Below, piece after piece: positions 14,601 through 24,727 of a stretch of DNA of 64,000 nucleotides. Below the pieces are notes generated by a model, which had not been told where the DNA came from, searched no databases, and saw only the letters and a list, made by a program, of their open reading frames with translations. Position numbers and translations under genes: made by a program. Position 1 is the first letter of the stretch. Each line of letters begins with the position of its first letter. This DNA is from Acholoe squamosa (taxonomy: Eukaryota; Annelida; Polychaeta; Phyllodocida; Polynoidae): the NCBI GenBank assembly GCA_949317995.1, contig OX439043.1:1232501-1296500 (forward strand), read 5' to 3'.

Positions 14601-15002
14601 TCTATGCATTGAAGCTTCACATTTCAAATTGTCATTTTATGAATATCTTCTACCGCTCATAAGCCCACTTCAGTCATAAGCACGGGCTAGCATTGAAGAA
14701 ACGTTTTAGCCAATTTTGGAGCCTGATTTTAACTATTTTCTCTTTAATCTATAGTAATAAAACCCGGTTATAAGCTGGGGGTAGACTTTAGGAAGAATTT
14801 GGAAGCAGATTTTGACCCCCCCCCAAAAAAAAAAAAAAAAAAAGAAAGAAAAAGAAAAAGAAAAAAAAATATTGACATGACTGTGGTTTTAGAGTAATTT
14901 GGTTTAATCTAAATACTCCTTAATCCTGACTGTTTTGTATTTCAGAGACTTATCAGGACTTTAGAAGAACATATGGATAAAAAAGGAATTAAGTATTTCT
15001 AG
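8553..15002 (+). CDS. FANK1: FANK1-like protein, ankyrin-repeat half (six exons)
   Basis: Exons 8553-8627, 9499-9564, 9898-10109, 13033-13205, 13754-13798 and 14946-15002 join in consistent phase to give 208 residues ending at TAG. The protein has six ankyrin repeats: DKYGFSPLM, DAGKTSLMLAAYAG, GGSTALHWAMDGG, DFNGWTPLLRI, DRDGKTALMIAVVNGH and a degenerate EYGKNAYEMA. The order and wording of these repeats, especially the ALHWA-DGG and GWTPL-R-AAV segments followed by KDRDGKTALM and VKNEYGK, match vertebrate FANK1, a fibronectin-III plus ankyrin protein. FANK1 in mammals is testis-enriched and reported to influence AP-1 signalling through JAB1. The fibronectin-III exons were not seen, and the first exon here begins in mid-codon, so the 5' part lies further left. 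All splice sites are AG/GT. Family call is from recognition of the repeat series; no alignment was run. Confidence 0.85.
8647..9102. mobile_element. MITE family A copy, carrying a nested MITE
   Basis: The ends TCGTCGCCTTAGTGCAAGAA and CTTGCACTAAGGCGATGA match family A (2138-2379). The middle is split by a second inverted-repeat element at 8799-9026. It lies in the FANK1 intron 20 bp after a splice donor. Confidence 0.75.
8799..9026. mobile_element. MITE family B (TIR CTACYGTAAATTCTCTC)
   Basis: The left end CTACTGTAAATTCTCTCATA and right end TACGAGAGAATTTACGGTAG are near-perfect inverted repeats. Internal sequence repeats the motif TATAAGCCGC. A second copy is at 23752-23979. Confidence 0.75.
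9499..9564 (+). CDS. FANK1: FANK1 exon: ankyrin repeat 1-2 junction
   Basis: Acceptor TTTTCCTACAG, donor ACAAG|GTAGGG. It encodes EFIEVLVKYGADVNFQNDAG, a classical ankyrin helix-turn ending in GADVN. Phase 2 in, phase 2 out. Confidence 0.85.
9898..10109 (+). CDS. FANK1: FANK1 exon: ankyrin repeats 2-4
   Basis: Acceptor CCCCTCTGTCTCAG; donor GGATAG|GTAATA. It encodes SLMLAAYAGQTAAIKELRHF, the STALHWAMDGGNQ repeat and DFNGWTPLLRI. The exon leaves in phase 1, and its last ~25 bases plus the donor are the founding unit of the minisatellite that follows. Confidence 0.9.
10085..11205 (+). repeat. Minisatellite made of a FANK1 exon end plus splice donor
   Basis: About 22 copies of a 50-51 bp unit. 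The first copy is the end of the coding exon (GGATGGACCCCGCTACTACG) followed by the donor GATAG|GTAATATATAG. Every copy therefore repeats the donor-like GATAGGTAATATATAG. Stops in the unit mean that only the first donor gives an open frame. Confidence 0.97.
11425..12690. repeat. Minisatellite, ~56-bp unit, in FANK1 intron
   Basis: About 22 copies of a unit containing GAGTGGCAGTGTTTTATGGG and GGGTTATCACACTGGGGGCT. It lies in the same intron as the preceding array, so one intron is more than 80% tandem repeat. Confidence 0.97.
12700..12965. mobile_element. MITE family C (TIR AGTGGTCATTATTTATCAAC)
   Basis: The left end AGTAGTCATTATTTATCAAC and the right end GTTGATAAATAATGACCACT are inverted repeats. 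Related copies occur at 19245-19549, 31930-32206 and, more diverged, 46654-46786. No coding sequence. Confidence 0.7.
13033..13205 (+). CDS. FANK1: FANK1 exon: ankyrin repeats 4-5
   Basis: Acceptor GTGTTCCACAG, donor AACGAG|GTACAC. It encodes AVTGKADVARLVLRLGADAN, then KDRDGKTALMIAVVNGHQG and EMKADITVKNE. Phase 1 in, phase 0 out. Confidence 0.9.
13300..13540. mobile_element. 'ATAAGCCG'-family inverted-repeat remnant
   Basis: Contains TTGAACCCAGTTCATAAGCC near the left end and TTTATGACCGTGGTTTTACG near the right end, with repeated CATAAGCCG motifs between. Located in a FANK1 intron. Confidence 0.5.
13754..13798 (+). CDS. FANK1: FANK1 exon: 45-nt penultimate exon
   Basis: Acceptor TTTTATTCTAG, donor CGGAGG|GTAAGT. 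It encodes YGKNAYEMALSMERR, the degenerate last ankyrin repeat. Phase 0 on both sides. Confidence 0.85.
14655..14895. mobile_element. 'ATAAGCCG'-family remnant with poly-A insertion
   Basis: Contains CTCATAAGCCCACTTCAGTC and ATGACTGTGGTTTTAG at its ends. An A-rich tract at 14826-14869 interrupts it. Located in the last FANK1 intron. Confidence 0.45.
14946..15002 (+). CDS. FANK1: FANK1 terminal coding exon
   Basis: Acceptor TTTGTATTTCAG. It encodes RLIRTLEEHMDKKGIKYF followed by TAG, a basic C-terminal helix like that ending vertebrate FANK1. Confidence 0.85.
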   Translation, partial: RLIRTLEEHMDKKGIKYF

Positions 15003-16257
15003 TGATATCATCGAATCCCGGGACTATGGCTCGTGGGTGGAATCTGTAAGACGGCACCACGTGTACCTCTGTCCAACATTCAGCCAACCATACAGGGGCT
15101 ACCATGGTAGCAATAATAATAAGATGAAATTACCGTTGTACTTTTATAGCACGACTTGGTTAAAGTAACCGCATAACCTATGTTACTGTGTGCTAGTGGA
15201 CAATTGGTAAATTTCTATATTTTGTAGGAAATATTTTTGCTGTTACTTGGTGGAGCTGAAAGTTTATTAACTACCCTAAGCACGTTTGTTTCCCACATTT
15301 GTACTACAGCCTACATGTACCGTGGTATGCCTCGACAGCGCCATGTGACGCATTGCGCATAATTCGCTAATTTAATTAGCTAGACTTAACTAAAAGCAAT
15401 AGTTGTAATATTAAGCAGAGTATGTGTTAGGGATATGTTAATACTTTTAATGTAAGTCAGTTTCTGTGATATGTATTAAGTATAGTTTCTTTTACATTGA
15501 TTTGTGTATAGATAAATATGTTGGTCTGTCGTCAAGGCCGTTTCAGTTGTACTCGAGAACCCACGATCATAAAGGTGACAAATAAGCTGGTGTATATAGC
15601 CCATCTTATAAGCCGCTTTTGGTGCAACTCCTCCCTTTCCAACTTCAGCTAATAGCCATAAGCTAATTTTTGAGGAGGGTCTAAATTGATTCCTAAATAT
15701 TGAGGAATTAAACCACCAATAACCTTGGTGGGTGTTACTCAACCAAGAGGTTATACACAGATTCTGAACAGACAAAAAGGTACCTAAGTGGACTCTTATG
15801 TTATAATGGATAGATAAGGTTCCCTGGGACATTGTCACATATAAAGTATTCTATCCTAGATAAGCTGTCCATCGTACTCATTATGAATATATCGGCAGAG
15901 TGGACTGGGTAACCGCCAGCCAGTACTATTTGATTAGCGACATGCTAAAGAAATGTGGTGAGGGTTGAAGTAAAGGGTCTTAAACGAGCGTATATCAAAA
16001 CTGCCCGAAATATGTATATGGACGTCATGATGCTCGGAGGATCTCCAAGTGGCATGAGCCTCACTCTGGATGTCCAGCAAGGTACTGTGAAACTGACCAC
16101 TCCTAAGGGCCACAGGAGTGCATCATGGTCAGCATGATGCACCAATGAAGTGCTGGTGAGTCTGCTTGCTAGCACTTCATTGGAACCTCCAGGAGTGTAT
16201 CAAACCCATAGATTTGGCATGATGCATGAATGCAGCCCTGTGAAGTTACTCACCAGG

Positions 16258-16545
16258 GCTGCATTGATGTATCATGATGTCCAATGGGCATGATGCATGA
16301 ATGCATCATGATGACCAATGGGCATGATGCATGAATGCATCATGATGTCCAATGGGCATGATGCATTAATGCATCATGATGTCCAATGGGCATGATGCAT
16401 GAATGCATCATGATGACCAATGGGCATGATGCATGAATGCATCATGATGTCCAATGGGCATGATGCATGAATGCATCATGATGTCCAATGGGCATGATGC
16501 ATGAATGCATCATGATGACCAATGGGCATGATGCATGAATGCATC
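16258..16545. repeat. Tandem repeat, 34-bp unit with CATGATGCATGAATGCAT
   Basis: About eight copies of a 34-bp unit consisting of CATGATGNCCAATGGGCATG followed by ATGCATGAATGCAT. The unit is rich in inverted symmetry and belongs to the TGCATCATG group. Confidence 0.9.
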
Positions 16546-17331
16546 AGCAGCCTTTAAGTAGTGAATGAATTAATCATGTTGTATTCTAACTCAGTCCCTG
16601 ACATCATGTATACAGTCTCTAGTCTCATCCCAGAGGCTGTCAGTAATTAGAATGTAACTTGTGTTATATGTAAGTCATGTTGATAATTCTTCCTGACATG
16701 CAGATTTAACCTACCTAGCATTTCTACAAGTGTGAGAGATAGTTAGCAGTGTGTAATATAGGAGGAGAGTGTGTATTTATGTTATAAGTCCAGAGAAGAC
16801 TTGATGTCATATAGCAATCTAAGTACAGATTTTTGATGTAAACAATTGACAGTGCCAGACCGCAAATGAATAATATCCTTTGAAACATTTACTGCTAAAC
16901 CTCGCGTTAAGGTAGAAAAAAACTGTAAGCCACACATGTGGTGTGAAAAATGAAAACACAGGAAATGGATGTAATTGGTCGAAATAATGACGGAAAGATT
17001 AACTTTTTCTCCTGCATTGGTGCATCAGGATGAATAAAGGGAGATGCACTAATGCATCATGATGCACTAATGCATCATGATGCATTAATGCATCATGATG
17101 CATTAGTGCATCATGATGCATTAGTGCATCAGGATGGTACAGGGAGATGAAGGCATCATGCTGTCCTTAAAGGGAATATGTCATGTACTTAATAACAAAA
17201 CTCCGTCCATGCAAGTTATTCCTTTATTGGCCTGTCGGTCATGTAGCAGTGACAAAGTACTCCATTATTAAGAGTCTGATTGGTAGCATTTGTTAATCAA
17301 TGTTATACGATATTATGTATGCATGTCAAAT

Positions 17332-17337
17332 AATAAA
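17332..17337 (+). terminator. Candidate polyadenylation signal (AATAAA)
   Basis: AATAAA followed within 30 bases by the T/GT-rich stretch TTGTTCTGGTGTTCAGTG. It is the best polyadenylation candidate downstream of the FANK1 stop, though it would imply a 2.3 kb 3' UTR. Confidence 0.4.
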
Positions 17338-17349
17338 GTTATTCTTTAA

Positions 17350-20230
17350 AATTTGTTCTGGTGTTCAGTGTCATTTTCTTGTAAGGAAGATTATCTGAAG
17401 TCATGTGTGAAATCTCATTATCCATGAGGGTTGGACGGCCCATCATTGAGACTGAATAACAAGATCTGTTCTCAATAAAATTATTTGAACTTGAACTTGG
17501 AATCCGGCGGGGAGAGGGTGATTTTTCCTATGAAGAAGACAGTTCCTGAGATCTATGTAAATCTGTTGAGAAAAGATGTTATCATTTTCATATGGGGGCG
17601 GGGGCTGCCTTTATACATTGTGGATATTTTAATACCCCAATTGCAAACTTTCCGTAGAACCCCAGTCTTGGCCGGATTCGTTTGCCTATTTTTGGCCAAA
17701 ACCGGCTTCTTGATTTCCCCCAAACTACCCCCAGCTTATGACCTTTTTTCTTCTTTTACTCTAGATTATAGTGAAAACCTTGAAAATGTCATATCTAGCT
17801 ATGGGGTATTATACTTGCCAATACATGAATTGTATAGTGATAACAAGAACTTAGCGATTAGTGGGTAATTGATGAAAGCTTTATTGTACAAAGTACATGC
17901 TGGTTAGATGGTAACTCAGCGAATAGGTAATGCTGGCAGGTGTACTAGCACCTGGCTGTATATACACAATGACCATCAAGTGTACCACCCCTAGTGGCAG
18001 GGTGTGGTACTACTGCATACATCATAGGCGAGTACATTGTAGTGAGCGATAATGGATGGTATATATATTTATATGGTATAATGAATAATGATATAATAGT
18101 AAAGTAAAAGCGGTCGAGTTCTCTGCTTATCACAATAAGAGTGCCCCAAAACCTGCTTATAGTTTTTTCCGTAAACTCTACCCCCATCTTATGACCGGGG
18201 CTGACTTATGACGGGATTTACCGTAGGCTACAAACTGCATTCTTGTTCCTCATGATGAGTACTTATCATAATTAACTTGAAAAGAGTTATAGGAGATGGC
18301 TATGGGTCCTCTCATTTTCAGTTATTTTGGTGGTGCGAATAAGTTTCAAAAAATATATAAGAGGCAGAATTTCTCAATGAATTTGTAGTGCCATTAAAGG
18401 AGGAGATGTAGGGGTCTTGCAGGAAAAGGTATTTCAGTACCAACTATTGTAAATTCTGAGTAATTGTCTATATTCTATAGTTGGCTGGCAGCCATAAGAC
18501 GCTTTTGGCCTGCAATGGTGAAGGTATATGATGTTGATCCATGTATCAACTTTCCCGCCTTTTTTGGCAGTGTGGTGCGAATAGTGCAGTTTTGGCAGGA
18601 GTTATGCGAATAGTGGCTTGGTGGTGCAAATAACCTGGGTGAGGGAGTGCTGATGCAACAGGATGAGTGCACAACTCATGGGAGCCAATCACAGGCGAGT
18701 AGCGACTGTCTTACATCATGAACACCCTCCCCCTGGCTTACTCCAGTGGTGCCTGCAGCCCCATCCCACATTCCAATATATTGATTGCAATATTTATCTC
18801 CTGCTCTGTTGAACAAATAAAGAAAAAGACTCCAATGAATGATTTAAGTCAAAAGCAATGACTTGGGGTTTTCTTTCATATTCACATTCATAGTTCAACA
18901 GTACAGGAACAATTACTCCACTCATCCAAACAAAATAAAAAAGCTTTTCACTTTTCGAGTTATCAGCAATTTACATTGCTGCATCATATTTTGAGATGTA
19001 TCGGTATGTTCACCCGCATTCTTAACTTAAATTTGAAACATTAATTCCGCCCCCTCCCCTACTTATATGGTTAATTTACACCCACCCATATTGGAGAACA
19101 ATTAGTGAGTCCTATACCGTGGCCTCGAGATGCTAACCCGACACTGGTGTTGTATACCATGGGGTGGTGATGAAATGTACAGGTGATATGTTTACATGTT
19201 TATCCCATTGTGTACATTGTGTCCCGCCCTTAGGCAAAATGATACTTAGGAAGTGGTCATTATTTATGAACAGGGCGGGGTGGAGGCGGGGGGGTAAAAA
19301 CATCTGACAACTCTGGAATAAAGGCAGTGCCTACCATAGATCAATGAGGGCTGCATAGATTTTCCGTGCCTCCAGCCCACAGGGTGTAAAAATATTTTGA
19401 CCACCGGCAAAGGTGGGGGGGCGTAAAAGTGTCCGTACAAAAACTCACCACTAGCCACACCCCCCGCCATGGATATGACCCTAGCTGTCGAAATGGCGTA
19501 AAACAACTACTTACCTACCTTACCTACCATAAAAAGACCACTCCCTTAACAAAACTTCTTTTTTTTTTGCCGATCTAGCTTGCCTGTATTCATGCAAAAT
19601 GGCTCCCATCCCCATTAGTTTATGTTATCTGGGAAAGTCTCAGCCTGCAAAATTTCCAATTTGTGCAAAGTTTGTTCCATGTGAATATTTTACTGAGTTG
19701 GGAGTTCAGGAGCAGCCGCCCCGTGTCAAAAAAAAAAAAAAAAAATCACTGGCGTAGAGGAGGGTTCAGGGCCACCCCCCCCCACATGACAAAATGAAAT
19801 CTTACCTGAGTAGGGCAGTCAGTCGTTTCTCCCCCCCCCCCCAGCCGGGAGGGAGATGCAGGCAGAGAAATTTCTCAAAATCACAAAATCATTGAAAGGT
19901 TAGAAGAACATGAACAGAAAAATCGAAAATAAATCAGGATTTCTTTAACCTGAGGATACATGTAGAAATAATACAGCTAATTTAGTAAAAGAAATAACTC
20001 CTTTAAGAAAAATAGAGAGATTTTAGACCAGGGGCAGAAGTAGGAGGCCTTAATTGAACCCTTATGACTTAATATGTTATCACCAATCTTCTCAAAACTA
20101 CTCCTGACTAACTGAGGTGGGGTTCAGGCCGGGGGGGGGGGGGGTGTACTCAGGGTCGGAAGTGGTACCCAGTGCAAAGAGGCCCCCAGAATGGGGACCG
20201 GCGGGCTAAAGCTGAGGCTCAAAAACAGGG
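17350..20230. other. No gene seen
   Basis: Contains 'ATAAGCCG'-family fragments (17650-17770, 18115-18230), one family C MITE (19245-19549), and A/C/G homopolymers. A 127-codon open frame at 17485-17868 overlaps repeat-derived sequence and lacks a codable context. Confidence 0.5.
19245..19549. mobile_element. MITE family C copy
   Basis: Left end TTAGGAAGTGGTCATTATTT and right end AAAAAGACCACTCCCTTAAC. The interior is G/C-rich, as in the 12700 copy. Confidence 0.6.
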
Positions 20231-20311
20231 ACCGGTGCCTGTATGCACCTCCAACATAGGGGACCAGTAAATCTCATAGTACAGGGAGCGGTGCCTGTCT
20301 GCACCTCCAAC

Positions 20312-21290
20312 ATAGGGGACCTGTCAACCTTTAAGAGGGGGAATGGGGCACCTGTCAACCTGAGGGGAATGGGGGACCTGTCAACCTTTAAGAGGAGGGA
20401 ATGGGGCACCTGGCAACCTTTAAGAGGAGGGAATGGGGGACCTGTCATCTTTTAAGAAAGGGAATGAGGGACCTGTCAACCTTTAAGAGGGGGGAATGGG
20501 GGACCTGTCAACCTTTAAGAGGGGGAATGGGGGACCTGTCAACCTTTAAGAGGGGGAATGGGGGATCTGTCAACCTTTAAGAGGGGGAATGGGGGACCTG
20601 TCAACCTTTAAGAGGGGGAATGGGGGACCTGTCAACCTTTAAGTGGGGGGAATGGGGGACCTGTCAACCTTTAAAAGGGGGATGGGAGATCTGTCATCTT
20701 TTAAGAAAGGGAATGAGGGACCTGTCAACCTTTAAGATGGGGGATGGGGACCTGTCAACCTTTAAGAGGGGAATGGGGGACCTGTCAACCTTTAAGAGGG
20801 GGAATGGGGGACCTGTCAACCTTTAAGAGGATATGAGGACCTGTCAACCTTTAAAAGGGGGAATGGGGGACCTGTCAACCTTTAAAAGGATATGAGGACC
20901 TGTCAACCTTTAAGAGGGTAAATGGGGGACCTGTCTACTTTAAATAGGGAAATGGGGGACCTGTCAACCTTTAAGAGGGGGAATGGAGGACCTGTCAACC
21001 TTTGAGAGAGAAATGGGGGACTTGTCCACTTTAAAGAGGGAAATGGGGGACCTGTCAAACTTCAATAGGGGGCAATAGGGGACCTGTCAACCTTTAAGAA
21101 GGAGGAATGGGGGACCTGTCAACCTTTGAGGGGGGAATGGGGGACCTGTCAACATTTAAAAGGAGAGGAATGGGGACCTGTCAACCTTTAAAAGGGGGAG
21201 GGGAATGGGGGACCTGTCAACTTTTAAGGGGAAATGGGAAACCTTTAAGAGGGGGGATGGGGACCTGTCAACCTTTAAGAGCTGAAATGG
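20312..21290. repeat. Minisatellite, ~31-bp unit (GGGGGACCTGTCAACCTTTA)
   Basis: About 32 copies of a unit AATGGGGGACCTGTCAACCT plus TTAAGAGGGGG, with length variation in the G-runs. The preceding 90 bp (20225-20311) contain two longer related units. Confidence 0.95.
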
Positions 21291-21299
21291 CACACCTGT

Positions 21300-22020
21300 G
21301 GATTTTGTCAGCTACAGATTTGGGGGGCCTCTAACGTTGCCATGGGTGCGTGGGTAGCCACACAGAGTCAGTACCCGCCCCGAGGGTTCAGGGGCACAGC
21401 CCCAGATGAGCAGTCTTGCGTACATACAATTAGGAAATGTAATTAGTTACACTCAGACGGTCGTTTTCGCCGCTGACCACCTCCAGGGGTCGCTCTCTGA
21501 GACCCTAGGGTGGGTGCCTGTGGTCAGACTGCCTATACTTATAACACTAACTGTACAGGAAGTACTTACTTTAAAGTTGTATTTCTTTGAATTCCTAGCT
21601 GAAATTTTATAATCACACTCCAAGTAAGCCACTTCTTACCTGGGTGGATTTATTAATGTTTCCCGTAAAAAAGAAGTATAGGAAATTTGTACATATGTAT
21701 TCACATACTGACCTACATTGAGTCCACCACGGGGCTACCCACCACCAGACCCCTGCCTCCCGTCACCACCCACGGGGGTTAATGACCAGGCAGCCGGTCT
21801 GTGTTTGAGGTCCACCCTACTCCAGTGTAGAGCGCCCCAAACGGCGGTTTCCAAGGGGGGCATGGAAACTCGGACCTTCACTATGGATGATACAGATGCC
21901 TCCCTGAAGCATGGTCCATATAAATGCATTTCATGTTACATATGTAACATATCTTATCATAATTAATTAACCCTGGTTTTTTGCCGCAGAGGCATGCAAT
22001 AAGAACTGAGTTCTACACAT
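21300..22020. other. No gene seen
   Basis: Two modest open frames (21406-21612, 21718-21966) lack convincing splice context or family resemblance. I see nothing else to annotate. Confidence 0.4.
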
Positions 22021-22455
22021 TACACACCATGTCCACGGCAACACCAATAGTACCACCATGTCCACGGCAACACCAATAGTACCACCATGTCCACGGCAAC
22101 ACCAATAGTACCACCATGTCCACGGCAACACCAATAGTACCACCATGGCCACGGCAACACCAATAGTACCACCATGTCCACGGCAACACCAATAGTACCA
22201 CCATGTCCACGGCAACACCAATAGTACCACCATGTCCACGGCAACACCAATAGTACCACCATGTCCACGGCAACACCAATAGTACCACCATGTCCACGGC
22301 AACACCAATAGTACCACCATGTCCACGGCAACACCAATAGTACCACTATGTCCACAGCAACACCAATAGTACCACCATGTCCACGGCAACACCAATAGTA
22401 CCACCATGTCCACGGCAACACCAATAGTACCACCATGGCCATGGCAACACGAATA
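22021..22455. repeat. Minisatellite, 29-bp unit
   Basis: Fifteen near-identical copies of a 29-bp unit, CACCATGTCCACGGCAACAC plus CAATAGTAC. Because 29 is not a multiple of three, each frame reads through all phases, producing spurious open frames of up to 180 codons on the minus strand. Confidence 0.97.
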
Positions 22456-23114
22456 GTACCAAACAACATCAATGTATTTAAGCCCACAGAAAGTTATTTT
22501 TCCTTTCACCCGACCAACCTCAGCTAAATAGGGCCACCCTCAGAATCTTTTGGGGGTTTGTTCAATTTTTTTTCCAGATTGTCTGAAGATTTTAATTTTT
22601 TTTTGAAGATTAATTTTCAAACGTTTTATTTGACATTTATACACATATTTTCCCATCATTTTCTCATATCCCATGTGGGAATATTTCTCACAATAGCCAG
22701 TGAAACCGAACAAAGGTTGATTATGTGAGGTTTTGGATACAAAAATAAAATAAAAACCTACCTACCAACCTCAACTTTTTTTTACCATGTTACTGGGAAC
22801 TCAGCTTTTTTTTTAGGCCTAAGCAGAACAAAACTACACCATACATTGATGATTCAGGCTATGCATAGATCTTCTTTTAATTTTGAAAATAAATTAATCA
22901 AAAGAGGAATAATTTTTAATTTTTGATGAGTCATTCATAATTTTTGTCACATATTCAAAACTCTAGGTGCCTCTTAAATGCGTGATGTGCCTCATATGCA
23001 GGGTGTCACGTTAGGTATCACGCCTGTATCATGCCACGTCTAAGGAGCTGAAATACCCCATGAGGGTTGGCTTGACCTATTAATCAAGTGCTGGTTTTCC
23101 TAACATCATAGTAC

Positions 23115-23330
23115 ATGTACTGGGGGTGTGGATGGAGGGTCCCCCATGTCACATGTCGAATTTAAAAAAAGGTCATATCCCCATATCAATTTTAAGAAAT
23201 GGTCATCTCACCATGTCGATTTTAAAAAATTGTTCATGCCACCATGTCAATTTTAAGAAATTGTTCATGTCCCATGTCACTAAGCCTAAAATAGCCCATG
23301 TCGCCATGTCAATTTTAGTGATCCACACTC
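23115..23330. repeat. Dispersed 'CATGTCGATTTTAAGAAATG' repeat, copy 1
   Basis: Imperfect tandem series of CCCATGTCNATTTTAAGAAA units of about 30 bp. Closely related patches are at 23660-23745, 24283-24455 and 36085-36280; the last shares the whole order of variants with this one, so the block itself has been copied. Confidence 0.8.
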
Positions 23331-23751
23331 ATCTATAGTATCATCTAATACCTACCTGACTTTCCAAGTACCCCCAAGTAAAGTATAATATACCATATCA
23401 ACACAAAATGTAGTTCAGAAAAATGTCCAGTGTGTGTCTTTAGCACCTGTTTTCAACTGCTGTACTAAGGCGGGGGTGCCTCTGACCATTGGTTCTCAAG
23501 ATCTCATGATGATATTATTGAAGGAGCCAGCCAGCAGTGCATTGGAGCATCATTCTGACCCATGAGATCTGCATACCATGACAAGCACGTGACCTGCTGT
23601 ATTTATTAGCGGACCTTAAATGATGATTTAAGAGGAGTGGTACTAGCGGGGCCCTTGATGGGGGGATCCCCATGTCACATGTCGATTTTAATAAATGCCC
23701 ATGTCCCATGTCACTAAGGAAAAACCCATGTCACTAGTGTCACTAATACTG

Positions 23752-23979
23752 CTACTGTAAATTCTCTCGTATATGCCGCGGCTAGTACCAGAATCCAAAT
23801 CTAAATTAGGCTTATAGAATCAGCCAAAAGAAGGGGTGCGGCTTATAGGAGGGTATTTGGCACTATAGAACAGTTCTAAAACTACAATTTTCAGGCATAT
23901 AAAGTGGCTTAAAGCTTCCTCTTAAGTCGAGGGTGCGGCTTATACAAGGGATGCGGCTTATACGAGAGAATTTATGGTA
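23752..23979. mobile_element. MITE family B copy
   Basis: The ends CTACTGTAAATTCTCTCGTA and TACGAGAGAATTTATGGTAA are inverted repeats, with internal GCGGCTTATA motifs. It inserted next to a CATGTC-repeat patch. Confidence 0.75.
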
Positions 23980-24282
23980 ATCCATCTAGGCCTGTGGGGC
24001 TTATTGTATAAGGCCATGGGTAATTTTTCATGTAGATCCAGGACCTACCTCGTGAATTATTATAATTTTCATTAGTCCAGGTGTGAAAATAGGATTCCAC
24101 TGGGACACTTTAAAACCCGGGCCTTAAAGTTAAACTTTTGTTGTTGGAACAAAGAAAATAGAGGGTCTGGGGGTGTCTATCCCCCTATGAAAATTTTGAA
24201 GATTGTGAGGCCAAAAGGTTCATTTTGTAGCTTTCTCAGTATAGATAAGATCTGCTCTTAGCCCTAATTATCATGTCAATAA

Positions 24283-24455
24283 GTCTCATGTCACATGTCG
24301 AATTTAAGAAATGGCTCTGTCACATGTCACTAGCATAGCCATGTCCCATGTCGATTTTAAGAAAAGGCCATGTCACCATGTCGATTTTAAGAAAAGGCCA
24401 TGTCACCATGTCGATTTTAAGAAAAGGCCATGTTACCATGTCAAATTTAGGGGTC
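24283..24455. repeat. Dispersed 'CATGTCGATTTTAAGAAAAG' repeat, copy 3
   Basis: Several ~30-bp units, the last three nearly identical (GGCCATGTCACCATGTCGAT TTTAAGAAAA). It belongs to the same family as 23115-23330. Confidence 0.75.
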
Positions 24456-24607
24456 TAGGGCCATTCTAGCAGTCTCCCCTTACACCACTGCTACAGCTGT
24501 GCACCACCAGGTGTACAGGTGGCGCTATGGTTGCCACCACTAGGGGGGAATGTGGCGCTGTGGTAGGTGTGAGCAGTATAAGGTGAAGTAGGAGGAGAGC
24601 TGCATAG

Positions 24608-24616
24608 TATAATAAA
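24608..24616 (+). promoter_or_regulatory. Candidate TATA element of the cytokine-like gene
   Basis: TATAATAAA lies about 110 bases before the ATG at 24718. The spacing leaves room for a short 5' UTR. This is a sequence match only, without experimental support. Confidence 0.35.
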
Positions 24617-24717
24617 TGTACAATACTTACACAAGTGACTTACCTAAACCGTTATCTAGGATACAGTCCAACAGTTAACACCTTCACTGGGTGGTTACTT
24701 CATCACTCACCAACAAC

Positions 24718-24727
24718 ATGGCATTAG
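24718..24727 (+). CDS. Cytokine-like gene exon 1 (10 coding bases)
   Basis: ATGGCATTAG|GTACGT: Met-Ala-Leu plus the first base of Gly, phase 1. Chosen because joining to 25636 creates a signal peptide and because the next exon has no initiator of its own in frame. Too short to be seen as an ORF. Confidence 0.65.

Larger units (their letters stand above)
15003..17340 (+). other. FANK1 downstream region / possible long 3' UTR
   Basis: No further coding exon is seen after the FANK1 stop. The region includes a 34-bp tandem repeat (16258-16545) and short palindromic repeats (17030-17140), and ends at a polyadenylation-type signal at 17332. Confidence 0.45.
22460..24600. other. No gene seen; dispersed repeats
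   Basis: Intergenic DNA holding three patches of the CATGTCACATGTCGATTTTA repeat and one family B MITE. No exon candidate. Confidence 0.5.

Noticed and set aside
17485-17868. 127-codon plus-strand open frame
   Set aside because: Part of it is ATAAGCCG-family repeat sequence; there is no recognisable domain, and the initiator context and splice sites are unsupported.
21967-22509. 180-codon minus-strand open frame resembling a repetitive membrane protein
   Set aside because: It is a 29-bp minisatellite read through all three phases; all three minus frames are open.
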